10,285 nucleotides of DNA from an uncultured bacterium (lineage in GTDB: Bacteria > Patescibacteriota > Dojkabacteria > SC72). The stretch is taken from NCBI GenBank assembly GCA_937899155.1, contig CALDJM010000032.1, forward strand, positions 1 to 10,285. Reading direction: 5' to 3'. Below are positions 1-6,182 of this stretch, piece by piece (position 1 is the stretch's first letter; every line of letters starts with the position of its first letter). Position numbers and translations under genes: made by a program. The notes beneath the pieces were generated by a model. That model searched no databases. It was not told the DNA's origin and worked only from the letters and a program-made list of their open reading frames with translations.

Positions 1-1
1 C

Positions 2-787
2 ATGCTACAAATATCGTGGAAGGATAAACTTGGTATTGGAGGTGAAAAACCTTGTAAGGTTGTTCACGATATAGTAGTTAGAGAACGACCTGTCCCAGAT
101 TGGGATATAGAAAAAGTAGCAAAAGAAGAATGTATAGATGATGGAACAGAAAACCCAATCTCGAAGATAACGAATACCATAACTATCAAGAATGAAGGTA
201 ATGAAGAAGGCATTATTCAAAAAGTTGTAGACACATTAGATGCTAAAGTAGTTGGTAGTACAGTCTCAGGCATCACAGAAGCTGGAGAACATACAAACGG
301 GAAGATAACATGGTCAGGTTTCCGACCAATACCTGCAGGAGGTACAAAAGTACTAAGATACTCATATACAGTAGCAAAGGACAAATTTGATATATACAAA
401 AACAGTGTAATAGCAACAGTAGAGGGTGGTAGTACATTAGATGCAGGAGCAACAATAGAAGCTAGATGTAATGTAGTAAATCCATCTTGTGGAGATGGCA
501 ACTTAGATACAGCTTTAGGAGAGCAGTGCGATCCTCCAGGTAGTACATGTACTAATGCATACGGTGAGAGCAGTGTATGTACAGATAGCTGTACATGCCC
601 AGGAGAACCACCTTCAATACCAGAGACAGGTATCTTTGATGATTCTAGGAAAGTTGTGGTAATGGGAGCAGTACTTCTCTTCACAGGTATAGGATGGACA
701 TGGTTAAGTAGTACATACAAACTAGTAAATGGGAAGTTAGTACAAAGAAGAAAAGAAAACTTTGAACAAAGGGTGGTAAAAAGATAA
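2..787 (+). CDS. C-terminal part of a surface protein: DUF11-like domain, Cys-rich module and PETG sorting-like tail (5' end outside window)
   Basis: The frame is open from the first bases, no promoter or ribosome site is visible, and there is no signal peptide, so the ATG at position 2 is probably an internal Met of a longer protein. Visible residues 50-160 resemble a DUF11/Ig-like beta domain of bacterial surface proteins (NTITIKNEGN, VVDTLD, then ITWSGFRPIPAGG and a YKNSV-type strand). Residues 163-199 form a Cys-rich module that opens CGDG and continues LGEQCD, as in DUF4215/Myxococcus-type Cys-rich repeats. Then come a Pro-rich linker, PETG (207-210) plus IFDD, a hydrophobic segment (about 217-236) and a basic tail with QRRKENFEQRVV. 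The tail suggests C-terminal anchoring at the membrane or wall, with the bulk outside the cell. The same C-terminal module recurs in the gene at 5059-6087. Function unknown; adhesion or cell-envelope structure is an inference. Confidence 0.85.
   Translation: MLQISWKDKLGIGGEKPCKVVHDIVVRERPVPDWDIEKVAKEECIDDGTENPISKITNTITIKNEGNEEGIIQKVVDTLDAKVVGSTVSGITEAGEHTNGKITWSGFRPIPAGGTKVLRYSYTVAKDKFDIYKNSVIATVEGGSTLDAGATIEARCNVVNPSCGDGNLDTALGEQCDPPGSTCTNAYGESSVCTDSCTCPGEPPSIPETGIFDDSRKVVVMGAVLLFTGIGWTWLSSTYKLVNGKLVQRRKENFEQRVVKR
734..765 (+). repeat. 32-base direct repeat, copy 1 (tail of surface protein genes)
   Basis: It is identical, base for base, to 6034-6065, exactly 5300 bases away. It encodes KLVQRRKENFE in both genes. 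Identity includes third codon positions, which points to recent duplication, gene conversion or constraint on the DNA. Confidence 0.9.
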
Positions 788-794
788 TACCTTG

Positions 795-803
795 TGATAT
801 AAT
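795..803 (+). promoter_or_regulatory. Extended -10 promoter for rpsU
   Basis: TGATATAAT is a perfect extended -10 (TGnTATAAT), directly after the stop of the surface-protein gene. No good -35 is seen at 16-18 bp upstream, which is usual for extended -10 promoters. A start near 810 would give a leader of about 25 bases that includes the ribosome site of rpsU. Confidence 0.6.
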
Positions 804-822
804 CATATTGCATTTTTAATTT

Positions 823-830
823 AAGGAGGT
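823..830 (+). promoter_or_regulatory. Perfect Shine-Dalgarno site of rpsU
   Basis: AAGGAGGT lies four bases before the rpsU ATG and is fully complementary to the usual 16S rRNA 3' end. It is the only perfect site placed in front of a start codon in this window, and it fixes the rpsU start. Confidence 0.85.
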
Positions 831-834
831 AAAT

Positions 835-1035
835 ATGGCAGTTATCGTACACTCTAACGAAAACATAGACAGTGCTTTAAGAAGACTTCACAGAGAGGTT
901 CTAAGAGAAAAAATTCTCGAAACCTACAAAAACAAGGCATACAGAATTAAAAAAGCTGACCTTGAGATTGCCAAGAGAAAAGAGTGGGCAAAAAGAAAAA
1001 GACGAAGAAGAGCAGCTGCAAGGAGAGCTAGATAA
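835..1035 (+). CDS. rpsU: 30S ribosomal protein S21
   Basis: A 66-residue, strongly basic protein matching bS21. It has the N-terminal V-N-ENIDSALRRLHRE-type segment, a middle helix (REKILETYKNKAYRIKK) and a C-terminal run KRKRRRRAAARRAR. S21 binds the 30S subunit near the anti-Shine-Dalgarno end of 16S rRNA and helps initiation on mRNAs. Length is normal for the family. The start is fixed by the perfect AAGGAGGT four bases upstream. It leads a close cluster with yqeY (18-base gap) and ybeY; rpsU-yqeY is a widespread gene order. The strong ribosome site stands out here because neighbouring genes have almost none. Confidence 0.96.
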   Translation: MAVIVHSNENIDSALRRLHREVLREKILETYKNKAYRIKKADLEIAKRKEWAKRKRRRRAAARRAR

Positions 1036-1053
1036 TTTTATCTACACACCACA

Positions 1054-1497
1054 ATGTCCCTTTTAGAAACTTTGAGAAAAGATATGATTTTGGCTACCAA
1101 AGAAAAGAATGTCCTTAAAATGGATATCCTTAAAATGGCTATAGCTACAATCAAAAACGAACAAATAGCTAAAGAAGATGAGCTAACAGATGAGGATGTA
1201 GAAAAAATATTAAGAAAAGAGGTAAAAAAGATAGAGGATTCCATAGAACAGTTTGGGAAAATGGGTAGAGATGACCTTCTAGAAAAGGAACAGAAGCAAT
1301 TAGAATCTCTTCAAGAGTATCTTCCCGAATTAATGAGTGAAGAAGATCTTCAAAAGATTGTAAAAGGAAAAATATCTGAGCTTGGAGCTAACAGCATGAG
1401 TGATATGGGTAGGGTAATGGGTGTAGTTATGAAAGAAGTATCAGGTAAAGCTGATGGAAACTTAGTCAAAGAGATTGTTCAGAAATGCCTTCAGTAA
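1054..1497 (+). CDS. yqeY: YqeY/GatB-tail-like protein
   Basis: A 147-residue protein matching the YqeY family, which shares its fold with the C-terminal tail domain of the amidotransferase subunit GatB. Visible hallmarks are the N-terminal helical part with LKMAIATIKNEQIA, the acidic LTDEDVEKILRKEVKK segment, the SIEQFGKMGRDDLLEKEQ region, and a C-terminal helical domain with LPELMSEED and MGRVMGVVMKEVSGKADG. The molecular role is uncertain; the tail domain binds tRNA in GatB, so a link with tRNA is plausible but not shown. Length is typical (about 150). It starts 18 bases after rpsU with no clear Shine-Dalgarno and is probably co-transcribed with it. A second in-frame start is not needed, since the N-terminus aligns with the family from Met1. 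Confidence 0.93.
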   Translation: MSLLETLRKDMILATKEKNVLKMDILKMAIATIKNEQIAKEDELTDEDVEKILRKEVKKIEDSIEQFGKMGRDDLLEKEQKQLESLQEYLPELMSEEDLQKIVKGKISELGANSMSDMGRVMGVVMKEVSGKADGNLVKEIVQKCLQ

Positions 1498-1498
1498 T

Positions 1499-1936
1499 AT
1501 GAATTTAAGCATATATAACTGGGATTTACTATCCAAACACTTCTCTAATTTCTCTCTTTCTTCAAAAGATTTAACAAAAATTCTCCAAAAGCAATTTTCT
1601 GAGTACAATCTTTTTCAGGTGGGTATAGTTTGTGTTGAGAGTGAGTACATGCAGAGGTTGAATAGAGAGTATAGAGGTAAGGACTATGTTACAGATGTGT
1701 TATCATTTAACCTTGATACAGAGCCTTTAATGGGGGAAGTGTATATTTGTCCAGAGTACATATTTTCCAATACAAAACAGGAACTTTTCCAAGAAGAAGT
1801 AATTAGGGATATTGTACATGGTCTGTTGCATATTGCAGGGTATGACCACAAAGAGAAATTAACAAAAGAGAGTATTGATAAAGAAGAGATGTTCATACTA
1901 CAAGAAAAGATATTAAAAGAGGTTATGAAATTGTGA
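1499..1936 (+). CDS. ybeY: Endoribonuclease YbeY (16S rRNA maturation)
   Basis: A 145-residue protein with the zinc-binding signature HGLLHIAGYDH. Counting from the ATG at 1499, the three metal-ligand histidines are H107, H111 and H117. Upstream lie the family's LNREYRGKDYVTDVLSF block and GEVYICPEY, close to the usual GDI-I. YbeY is a single-strand endoribonuclease involved in 16S rRNA 3'-end processing and ribosome quality control. An alternative ATG at 1475 lies inside yqeY. I prefer 1499, one base after the yqeY stop, because the MNLSIYN start fits the family N-terminus and the extra eight residues have no counterpart I recognise. There is no Shine-Dalgarno, so translational coupling to yqeY is likely. 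It ends in TGA, the only TGA stop among the genes here, which supports the standard code. Confidence 0.93.
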   Translation: MNLSIYNWDLLSKHFSNFSLSSKDLTKILQKQFSEYNLFQVGIVCVESEYMQRLNREYRGKDYVTDVLSFNLDTEPLMGEVYICPEYIFSNTKQELFQEEVIRDIVHGLLHIAGYDHKEKLTKESIDKEEMFILQEKILKEVMKL

Positions 1937-1957
1937 AATTAACAAACAAAAACATTC

Positions 1958-1998
1958 TTGACAACCATATAGAATACACTTAATGTATTGGATATAAT
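1958..1998 (+). promoter_or_regulatory. Promoter region of pth-mfd
   Basis: A consensus -35 TTGACA (1958-1963) is followed after 17 bases by TAATGT (1981-1986, a weak -10), and then by a perfect TATAAT at 1993-1998. Either -10 could be used; TATAAT sits too far (29 bases) from TTGACA to pair with it normally. Starts near 1993 or 2005 would give leaders of about 22-34 bases without a Shine-Dalgarno. Confidence 0.5.
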
Positions 1999-2026
1999 GT
2001 ACACATAACCATCAGTTTGCATTCTA

Positions 2027-2587
2027 ATGAAACTAATCACAGGACTGGGTAATCCAGGTAAAAAATATGAAAAAACAAGACACAATACTGGTTTTCTCTT
2101 CTTAGATGCTCTTAGGGAGAAATTCCTTTTTCAAAAAGAATATAGAGTAACAGAGTGGGAAGAAGAAAAAACATTCATGTCTGAACTCTCTTTTTTGAAA
2201 AAAGGCTCTCAGGTCATAGCCATATTCCAAAAACCATTAACATATATGAATAATTCAGGAAGGGCAGTTGGTAAAATATCAAAGAAATTTGATATAGATA
2301 CAACAAATGACTTTATCTTAATACACGATGATTTAGATCTGCCGTTAGGAAAGTACAAAATACAGAATGGAAAATCTCCTCAAGGTCATAATGGAGTAAA
2401 AGATGTTGAAGATGTTCTAGGAAGTGTAGATTTTCAGAGGTTAAGAATAGGGATTGAAAGTAGAGAAGATAAAAGGATACCTGGAGAAGCCTTTGTATTA
2501 ATGAAATTTTCTGCAGATGAAATGCTCCTCTTGGAAGAAATACTGCAAGAAGCTCTAAGTACAATTCTTGGTGAAATCATTCTTTAG
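2027..2587 (+). CDS. pth: Peptidyl-tRNA hydrolase
   Basis: A 186-residue bacterial-type Pth. It frees tRNA from peptidyl-tRNAs dropped by the ribosome by cleaving the ester bond between peptide and tRNA. The N-terminus LITGLGNPGKKYEKTRHNTGF holds N9 and catalytic H19; YMNNSG contains N75; IHDDLDLPLGK holds D101 (equivalent to E. coli D93); and GHNGVKD holds N122. All key residues are present. Length is near the usual 185-195, with a slightly reduced, less basic C-terminus. The start is fixed by alignment of MKLITGLGNPG. No Shine-Dalgarno is seen. It runs two bases ahead of mfd, a pth-mfd order known in other bacteria such as Bacillus, and both probably share one transcript. Confidence 0.96.
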   Translation: MKLITGLGNPGKKYEKTRHNTGFLFLDALREKFLFQKEYRVTEWEEEKTFMSELSFLKKGSQVIAIFQKPLTYMNNSGRAVGKISKKFDIDTTNDFILIHDDLDLPLGKYKIQNGKSPQGHNGVKDVEDVLGSVDFQRLRIGIESREDKRIPGEAFVLMKFSADEMLLLEEILQEALSTILGEIIL

Positions 2588-2589
2588 AT

Positions 2590-4998
2590 ATGAATATTCT
2601 TAACGAAAAACTCCTTTCAGACTCTGCTCTTTTGAAAAAGCAGATACTGGAAACTCGAAGTATAACAGGTGTTCAGGAGCAGTATGCTGAATTTGTTGCA
2701 GAGTACTTAGGTCTTCTGCTTGGTAAATCAGTATGGTTAACTAAGAACAATCACGAGAAAGAGGCTTTTTCAGAAGATAGTACGCTTGTACTTGAAGTAG
2801 GTGGGAGTATAGATCTTCAAAAGCTTCTAGATTTAGGATATGAAAGAGTTGAAAGAGTTTGGAATGAAGGAGAATTCTCTGTTCTTGGAGATATATTAAC
2901 AATTTGGGCTTTTAGTATGCAAAATGTTTTGCGAATTAGTATGTTTGGAGATGAAGTTGAAAGAATAGATATTGTACGAGCAGATACTAGAAAGAAGATA
3001 GATTCAGTGAGAAGGAAAGTCTTGGTAGGTGCATCTTCAGAACTATTATTAGGAAATGAAGATGTAGAGGATTGGATTAAGATTGAGCTAAAGGAAAATA
3101 TTGGACTTTCGGAAGGTGAAGCTGTCAATTTAGGTATTCACTCAATTCCTAATATTGAAATATATTCATCGTCTCATGCAATTAAAGAGATTCTTAGGAA
3201 TTTTAAGAGTAGAGGCTATGAAATAATATATATCACCACCAATTATGAAAGGTATGAATTAGAGGTAGAGGGAAACATTAAGAAAGATATTGACCATGTA
3301 TATATTAATGATGGTGTTTGGAAGAATCTTGTTAAAAGGGGTTTTGTATTTGCTCAGAAGAAAATTCTTCTTTTAACAGATATGGAGGTTTTAGGTGAGA
3401 TAGATCTTTCGGAGTTTTGGGAGAAAAACAAGAGTATGGATTTGGGTTCTGTGGAGATTTTAAAGAAGATAATACCTGGGGATTATGTTGTGCATGAGGA
3501 TCATGGTATTGGAAGATATGTGGATATTCAAAAGAGAGAGGGAGGATACTATATGCAAGTTGCATATGCAGGTAAAGATAGGCTCTATGTGCCTCTGTCA
3601 GCCTCAGATAAGCTCACAAAGTATATCGGAGCAGGGAAGGGTAAACCTCTTCTAACAGGACTAGGTAGTGGTGTCTGGAGAAGGATATCAAGTAAGGCAA
3701 GAGGGAGAGCTCAAGAGATAGCTAAAGAATTACTCCAATTGTATGCCCTTCGGGAAACTATTGATGTTCAACCATCTTTGTTAAATGACGGTGATATTGA
3801 AGAATTGGATAGCTTCATTGGTAACTTTGAATTCGAAGATACAGATGATCAGCTTCTTGCAACGAAACATATCATAGAGGATTTGCAAAAAGGAAAACCC
3901 ATGGATAGGTTGCTTGTTGGAGATGTTGGATATGGCAAAACAGAGATTGCAATGAGAGCTATGTTTGCAGTTGCAAAAGGAGGTAAACAGGTTGCATTCT
4001 TAGCACCAACGACAGTTTTAGTACACCAACATCTTTTTGTTTTAAATCAAAGATTTAAAGATACACCCCTTGTCATTAAATCACTGTCTAGAATGGTCTC
4101 TGCAAAAGAAAGGGAGGAGGTCTTAGCGGGTTTGAAGAAGGGTAGTGTAGATATTGTTGTTGGTACACATTCTCTTTTAAGTGATGAGGTTGAATTTAAA
4201 GATTTAGGATTATTGGTAGTTGATGAAGAACAGAGATTTGGGGTTAAGCAGAAGGAGAAGATTAAGGGGAAGAAATTAAATACAAATGTTCTTTCTTTAA
4301 CAGCAACACCAATTCCAAGGACTTTGAATATGGCATTACTTGGAATTAGGGATATATCTGTTTTAGCCACTCCTCCAAGTGGGAGAAAAGAAGTGATTAA
4401 CAAATTCGGGAAGTTTAGTTGGGATACTGTGAAAGATGCAGTTGATAACGAGCTTAGAAGGGGTGGTCAGGTATATTTTCTTCATAACAGAGTGGAGACT
4501 TTGCCGAATATTTTGGAGAGGTTGAATACTTTGTTTCCACATGTTGCTTGTGCTGTTGTGCATGGCCAGATGGGTGTTTCGAAACTTTCTAAGAATATGG
4601 AGAGTTTTGTAAAAGGGGAGTCTAAGATTCTCCTTTGTACCACCATTATTGAAAATGGTTTGGATATTCCAAGTGTTAATACTTTGATAGTTGATGATGC
4701 AACTGTTTTAGGTCTTGCACAGATGTATCAGATTCGGGGGAGAGTTGGTAGATCTGAGAAACAGGCATATGCATATTTTCTTTATGATTCTCTAAGGGGT
4801 TCATCTGCTTTGAGATTGGAGGCTTTAAAGAGTGCACAAGCTTTGGGTTCTGGCTTTATTTTATCTAACAGAGATTTAGAGATTAGAGGAGCAGGGGATA
4901 TTTTGGGTAAGAGTCAGTCTGGAGTTATTAATTCTGTTGGATATGCTTTGTATTCACAGATGATGGCTGAGGCTGTGGAGAGAATGAGGGGTGATTAG
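2590..4998 (+). CDS. mfd: Minimal transcription-repair coupling factor (Mfd), lacking D1a/D2 and D7
   Basis: Mfd is a dsDNA translocase that pushes on stalled RNA polymerase and, in model bacteria, recruits UvrA. This copy has 802 residues; usual length is about 1150. Present, in order: remains of the D1b fold (LGYERVERV, GEFSVLGDIL, FGDEVERIDIV, about 82-130); a D3-like part ending LLLTDMEVLGE (about 265); the CarD-like RNA polymerase interaction domain (GDYVVHEDHGIGRY from 297); motor domains D5-D6 with Walker A GDVGYGKT (444-451), DEEQ (545-548), TATPIPRT and R716-GRVGR721; and the TRG motif with NRDLEIRGAG (about 760-769). Missing: most of the N-terminal UvrB-like/UvrA-binding region and all of the C-terminal D7 (TRCF) domain. 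The stop is soon followed by another gene, so this is not an obvious frameshift. It should still move RNA polymerase; coupling to UvrA is doubtful. Confidence 0.93.
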   Translation: MNILNEKLLSDSALLKKQILETRSITGVQEQYAEFVAEYLGLLLGKSVWLTKNNHEKEAFSEDSTLVLEVGGSIDLQKLLDLGYERVERVWNEGEFSVLGDILTIWAFSMQNVLRISMFGDEVERIDIVRADTRKKIDSVRRKVLVGASSELLLGNEDVEDWIKIELKENIGLSEGEAVNLGIHSIPNIEIYSSSHAIKEILRNFKSRGYEIIYITTNYERYELEVEGNIKKDIDHVYINDGVWKNLVKRGFVFAQKKILLLTDMEVLGEIDLSEFWEKNKSMDLGSVEILKKIIPGDYVVHEDHGIGRYVDIQKREGGYYMQVAYAGKDRLYVPLSASDKLTKYIGAGKGKPLLTGLGSGVWRRISSKARGRAQEIAKELLQLYALRETIDVQPSLLNDGDIEELDSFIGNFEFEDTDDQLLATKHIIEDLQKGKPMDRLLVGDVGYGKTEIAMRAMFAVAKGGKQVAFLAPTTVLVHQHLFVLNQRFKDTPLVIKSLSRMVSAKEREEVLAGLKKGSVDIVVGTHSLLSDEVEFKDLGLLVVDEEQRFGVKQKEKIKGKKLNTNVLSLTATPIPRTLNMALLGIRDISVLATPPSGRKEVINKFGKFSWDTVKDAVDNELRRGGQVYFLHNRVETLPNILERLNTLFPHVACAVVHGQMGVSKLSKNMESFVKGESKILLCTTIIENGLDIPSVNTLIVDDATVLGLAQMYQIRGRVGRSEKQAYAYFLYDSLRGSSALRLEALKSAQALGSGFILSNRDLEIRGAGDILGKSQSGVINSVGYALYSQMMAEAVERMRGD

Positions 4999-5000
4999 AC

Positions 5001-5042
5001 TTGTCAGGAAAATGTTTTTCTTGTATTGTATTTGTATATAAA
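5001..5042 (+). promoter_or_regulatory. Candidate promoter of the second surface-protein gene
   Basis: TTGTCA (5001-5006, five of six -35 bases) is followed after 17 bases by TATTGT (5024-5029) and then by TATAAA (5037-5042). The layout mirrors that before pth: a good -35, a weak -10 at 17 bp, and a second -10-like box about 12 bases further on. Confidence 0.4.
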
Positions 5043-5058
5043 ATGAGGATTCTTAAAG

Positions 5059-6087
5059 ATGGCAAATCTAAAGGTAGGATTGAATAAGAAGAGTATAGCT
5101 ATTTTGTTAGTAATATTCTTTTTAGTCTTAGGTGGTGGGGGTGGCTATCTATTATGGAGAGTGAATCAAGCTAAGACAGTAGCACCTACTGATAGTAGTG
5201 CATCTGAGGGGACGGGTGGAGTACAGAAGCCTCCCACAGACCCTAAACCACCTGTTAATCCTCCAGTAGTAACATCAATAACGCTAACATACAAAGCAGG
5301 GGCGGGTGGAAAGGTTTCTAAGGAAGGTGGTACCCTCGGAAAAACAGTAACTTTTAATTTGAAAAAAGGAGGAAGTGGTACTCAAGTTTTGGCACAGGCA
5401 GATAGGGGATATAAGTTTAAATCTTGGTCTGTGAAGGCTGATGCTGGAGAAAAAGAAACAGAGAAAAAACCATGGTCTACTGCAATAATAGGAGCATCCC
5501 AGGGTGGAGATGGAACAAGGGAAAAAAGGATCGATAAAGAAGTTAAAACAAGCATCACAGTAACAGCTGTTTTTACGAAATCGTGTGGAGATAAGAAATG
5601 TGATACGTGGGAATCAGAAGATAAAAACTGTCCAGCAGACTGCGAAGGTTGTGGTGATGGTGTATGTACACCTCCTGAGAATCCTGCCACATGTTTTGAA
5701 GATTGTAGGTCATCATCTAAGTTTTGTGGAGATGGTACTTGTTCTGGTAATGAAAACAAAGAGAACTGTCCAGATGATTGTAAAGCAGAAACACCAGTTG
5801 ATACCCCTGTAGATGTTCCAGTTGATACTCCAGACTCACCTGTATGTGGAGATGGTGTATGTAATGGTGATGAGAGTATGGAGACATGTCCTGCAGATTG
5901 TGATATCCCTCCAGTTGAAGGTGAAACTGTCCCAGAGACAGGCATTTTTGATGACACTAGAAATGTTGTAATGATGGGAGTTGTCCTCTTTGGTTTAGGT
6001 ATAGGTTGGACACGAATTAGTAAGACATACGGTAAGTTAGTACAAAGAAGAAAAGAAAACTTTGAGAAGAGGGTAGTGGAGGGCTAA
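5059..6087 (+). CDS. Surface protein with InlB-like domain, four Cys-rich repeats and PETG sorting-like tail
   Basis: A 342-residue protein, complete. The N-terminus has lysines followed by a membrane segment (about 12-33), either a signal peptide or an uncleaved anchor, as no clear AxA site follows. Next come a Ser/Pro-rich linker (40-72), a domain resembling the divergent InlB B-repeat family (about 74-173: ITLTYKAGAGG, ADRGYKFKSWSV, SITVTAVF) and four CGDxxC...C(P/F)xDC repeats at 176-195, 198-216, 223-241 and 263-281, with a PVDTPVDVPVDTP linker before the last. The C-terminus carries P292-ETG295-IFDD, a hydrophobic segment (about 302-318) and a basic tail KLVQRRKENFEKRVV. A weak GAGGA site nine bases before the ATG supports the start. 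The topology places most of the chain outside the cell, so the repeats are probably disulfide-bonded. Role unknown. The C-terminal module matches the gene ending at 787. Confidence 0.9.
   Translation: MANLKVGLNKKSIAILLVIFFLVLGGGGGYLLWRVNQAKTVAPTDSSASEGTGGVQKPPTDPKPPVNPPVVTSITLTYKAGAGGKVSKEGGTLGKTVTFNLKKGGSGTQVLAQADRGYKFKSWSVKADAGEKETEKKPWSTAIIGASQGGDGTREKRIDKEVKTSITVTAVFTKSCGDKKCDTWESEDKNCPADCEGCGDGVCTPPENPATCFEDCRSSSKFCGDGTCSGNENKENCPDDCKAETPVDTPVDVPVDTPDSPVCGDGVCNGDESMETCPADCDIPPVEGETVPETGIFDDTRNVVMMGVVLFGLGIGWTRISKTYGKLVQRRKENFEKRVVEG
5584..5901 (+). repeat. Four Cys-rich coding repeats (CGDGxC...CPxDC)
   Basis: Four units of 19-20 codons begin at 5584, 5650, 5725 and 5845, each with the pattern C-G-D-x2-C-x(8-9)-C-x2-D-C. 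Each has four cysteines and conserved acidic positions. The unit spacing is irregular, and the DNA of the units differs well beyond the conserved codons, so this is an old expansion and not a recent slippage product. Confidence 0.85.
6034..6065 (+). repeat. 32-base direct repeat, copy 2
   Basis: Identical to 734-765; it codes for the same basic cytoplasmic tail in the second surface protein. Identity stops on both sides, although the protein similarity continues. Confidence 0.9.
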
Positions 6088-6101
6088 TTTAGCATATTGT
6101 A

Positions 6102-6115
6102 CAAGAAATTTCTTG
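6102..6115. promoter_or_regulatory. Perfect 14-base palindrome upstream of dnaX
   Basis: CAAGAAATTTCTTG reads the same on both strands and lies between the surface-protein gene and the dnaX promoter. With no loop and no T-run it does not look like a terminator. A dimeric regulator binding site is the simplest guess; no regulator is known from the window. Confidence 0.4.
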
Positions 6116-6146
6116 CACCATTTATGGGTGGGTAATTAATTACGAC

Positions 6147-6175
6147 TTGGCAAAGAAAAATTTTTAGTCTAGTAT
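6147..6175 (+). promoter_or_regulatory. dnaX promoter implying a leaderless mRNA
   Basis: TTGGCA (6147-6152), a 17-base spacer and TAGTAT (6170-6175) match the -35/-10 pattern at five and four of six bases. Transcription would start about seven bases on, at 6182-6183, which is the dnaX ATG itself. No Shine-Dalgarno is present. Confidence 0.5.
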
Positions 6176-6182
6176 TGAAGTC

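Noticed and set aside
217..852. A 211-codon open frame on the minus strand opposite the first surface gene
   Set aside because: The plus strand has recognisable domains and the shared C-terminal module; the antisense frame has no recognisable motif and covers the rpsU promoter and ribosome site.
1113..1138. Two copies of CCTTAAAATGG fifteen bases apart in yqeY
   Set aside because: They encode LKM twice in a helix within the conserved family region; ordinary coding similarity.
1475..1498. An earlier ATG for ybeY inside yqeY
   Set aside because: The ATG at 1499, directly after the yqeY stop, fits the family N-terminus better, and no ribosome site favours the earlier one.
1934..1936. Possible recoding of TGA as glycine, as in Gracilibacteria and SR1
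   Set aside because: TGA ends ybeY at the expected length and the genes here contain no in-frame TGA; glycine is encoded by GGN.
5005..5023. Short hairpin after mfd as a terminator
   Set aside because: The eight-pair stem is AT-rich with a G-T pair and has no T-run after it; it also overlaps the candidate promoter of the next gene.
5382..5957. A 191-codon antisense open frame opposite the Cys-rich repeats
   Set aside because: Its Ser/Thr/Pro/Gly-rich low-complexity sequence is what the repetitive plus-strand codons produce in reverse; no promoter or ribosome site fits.
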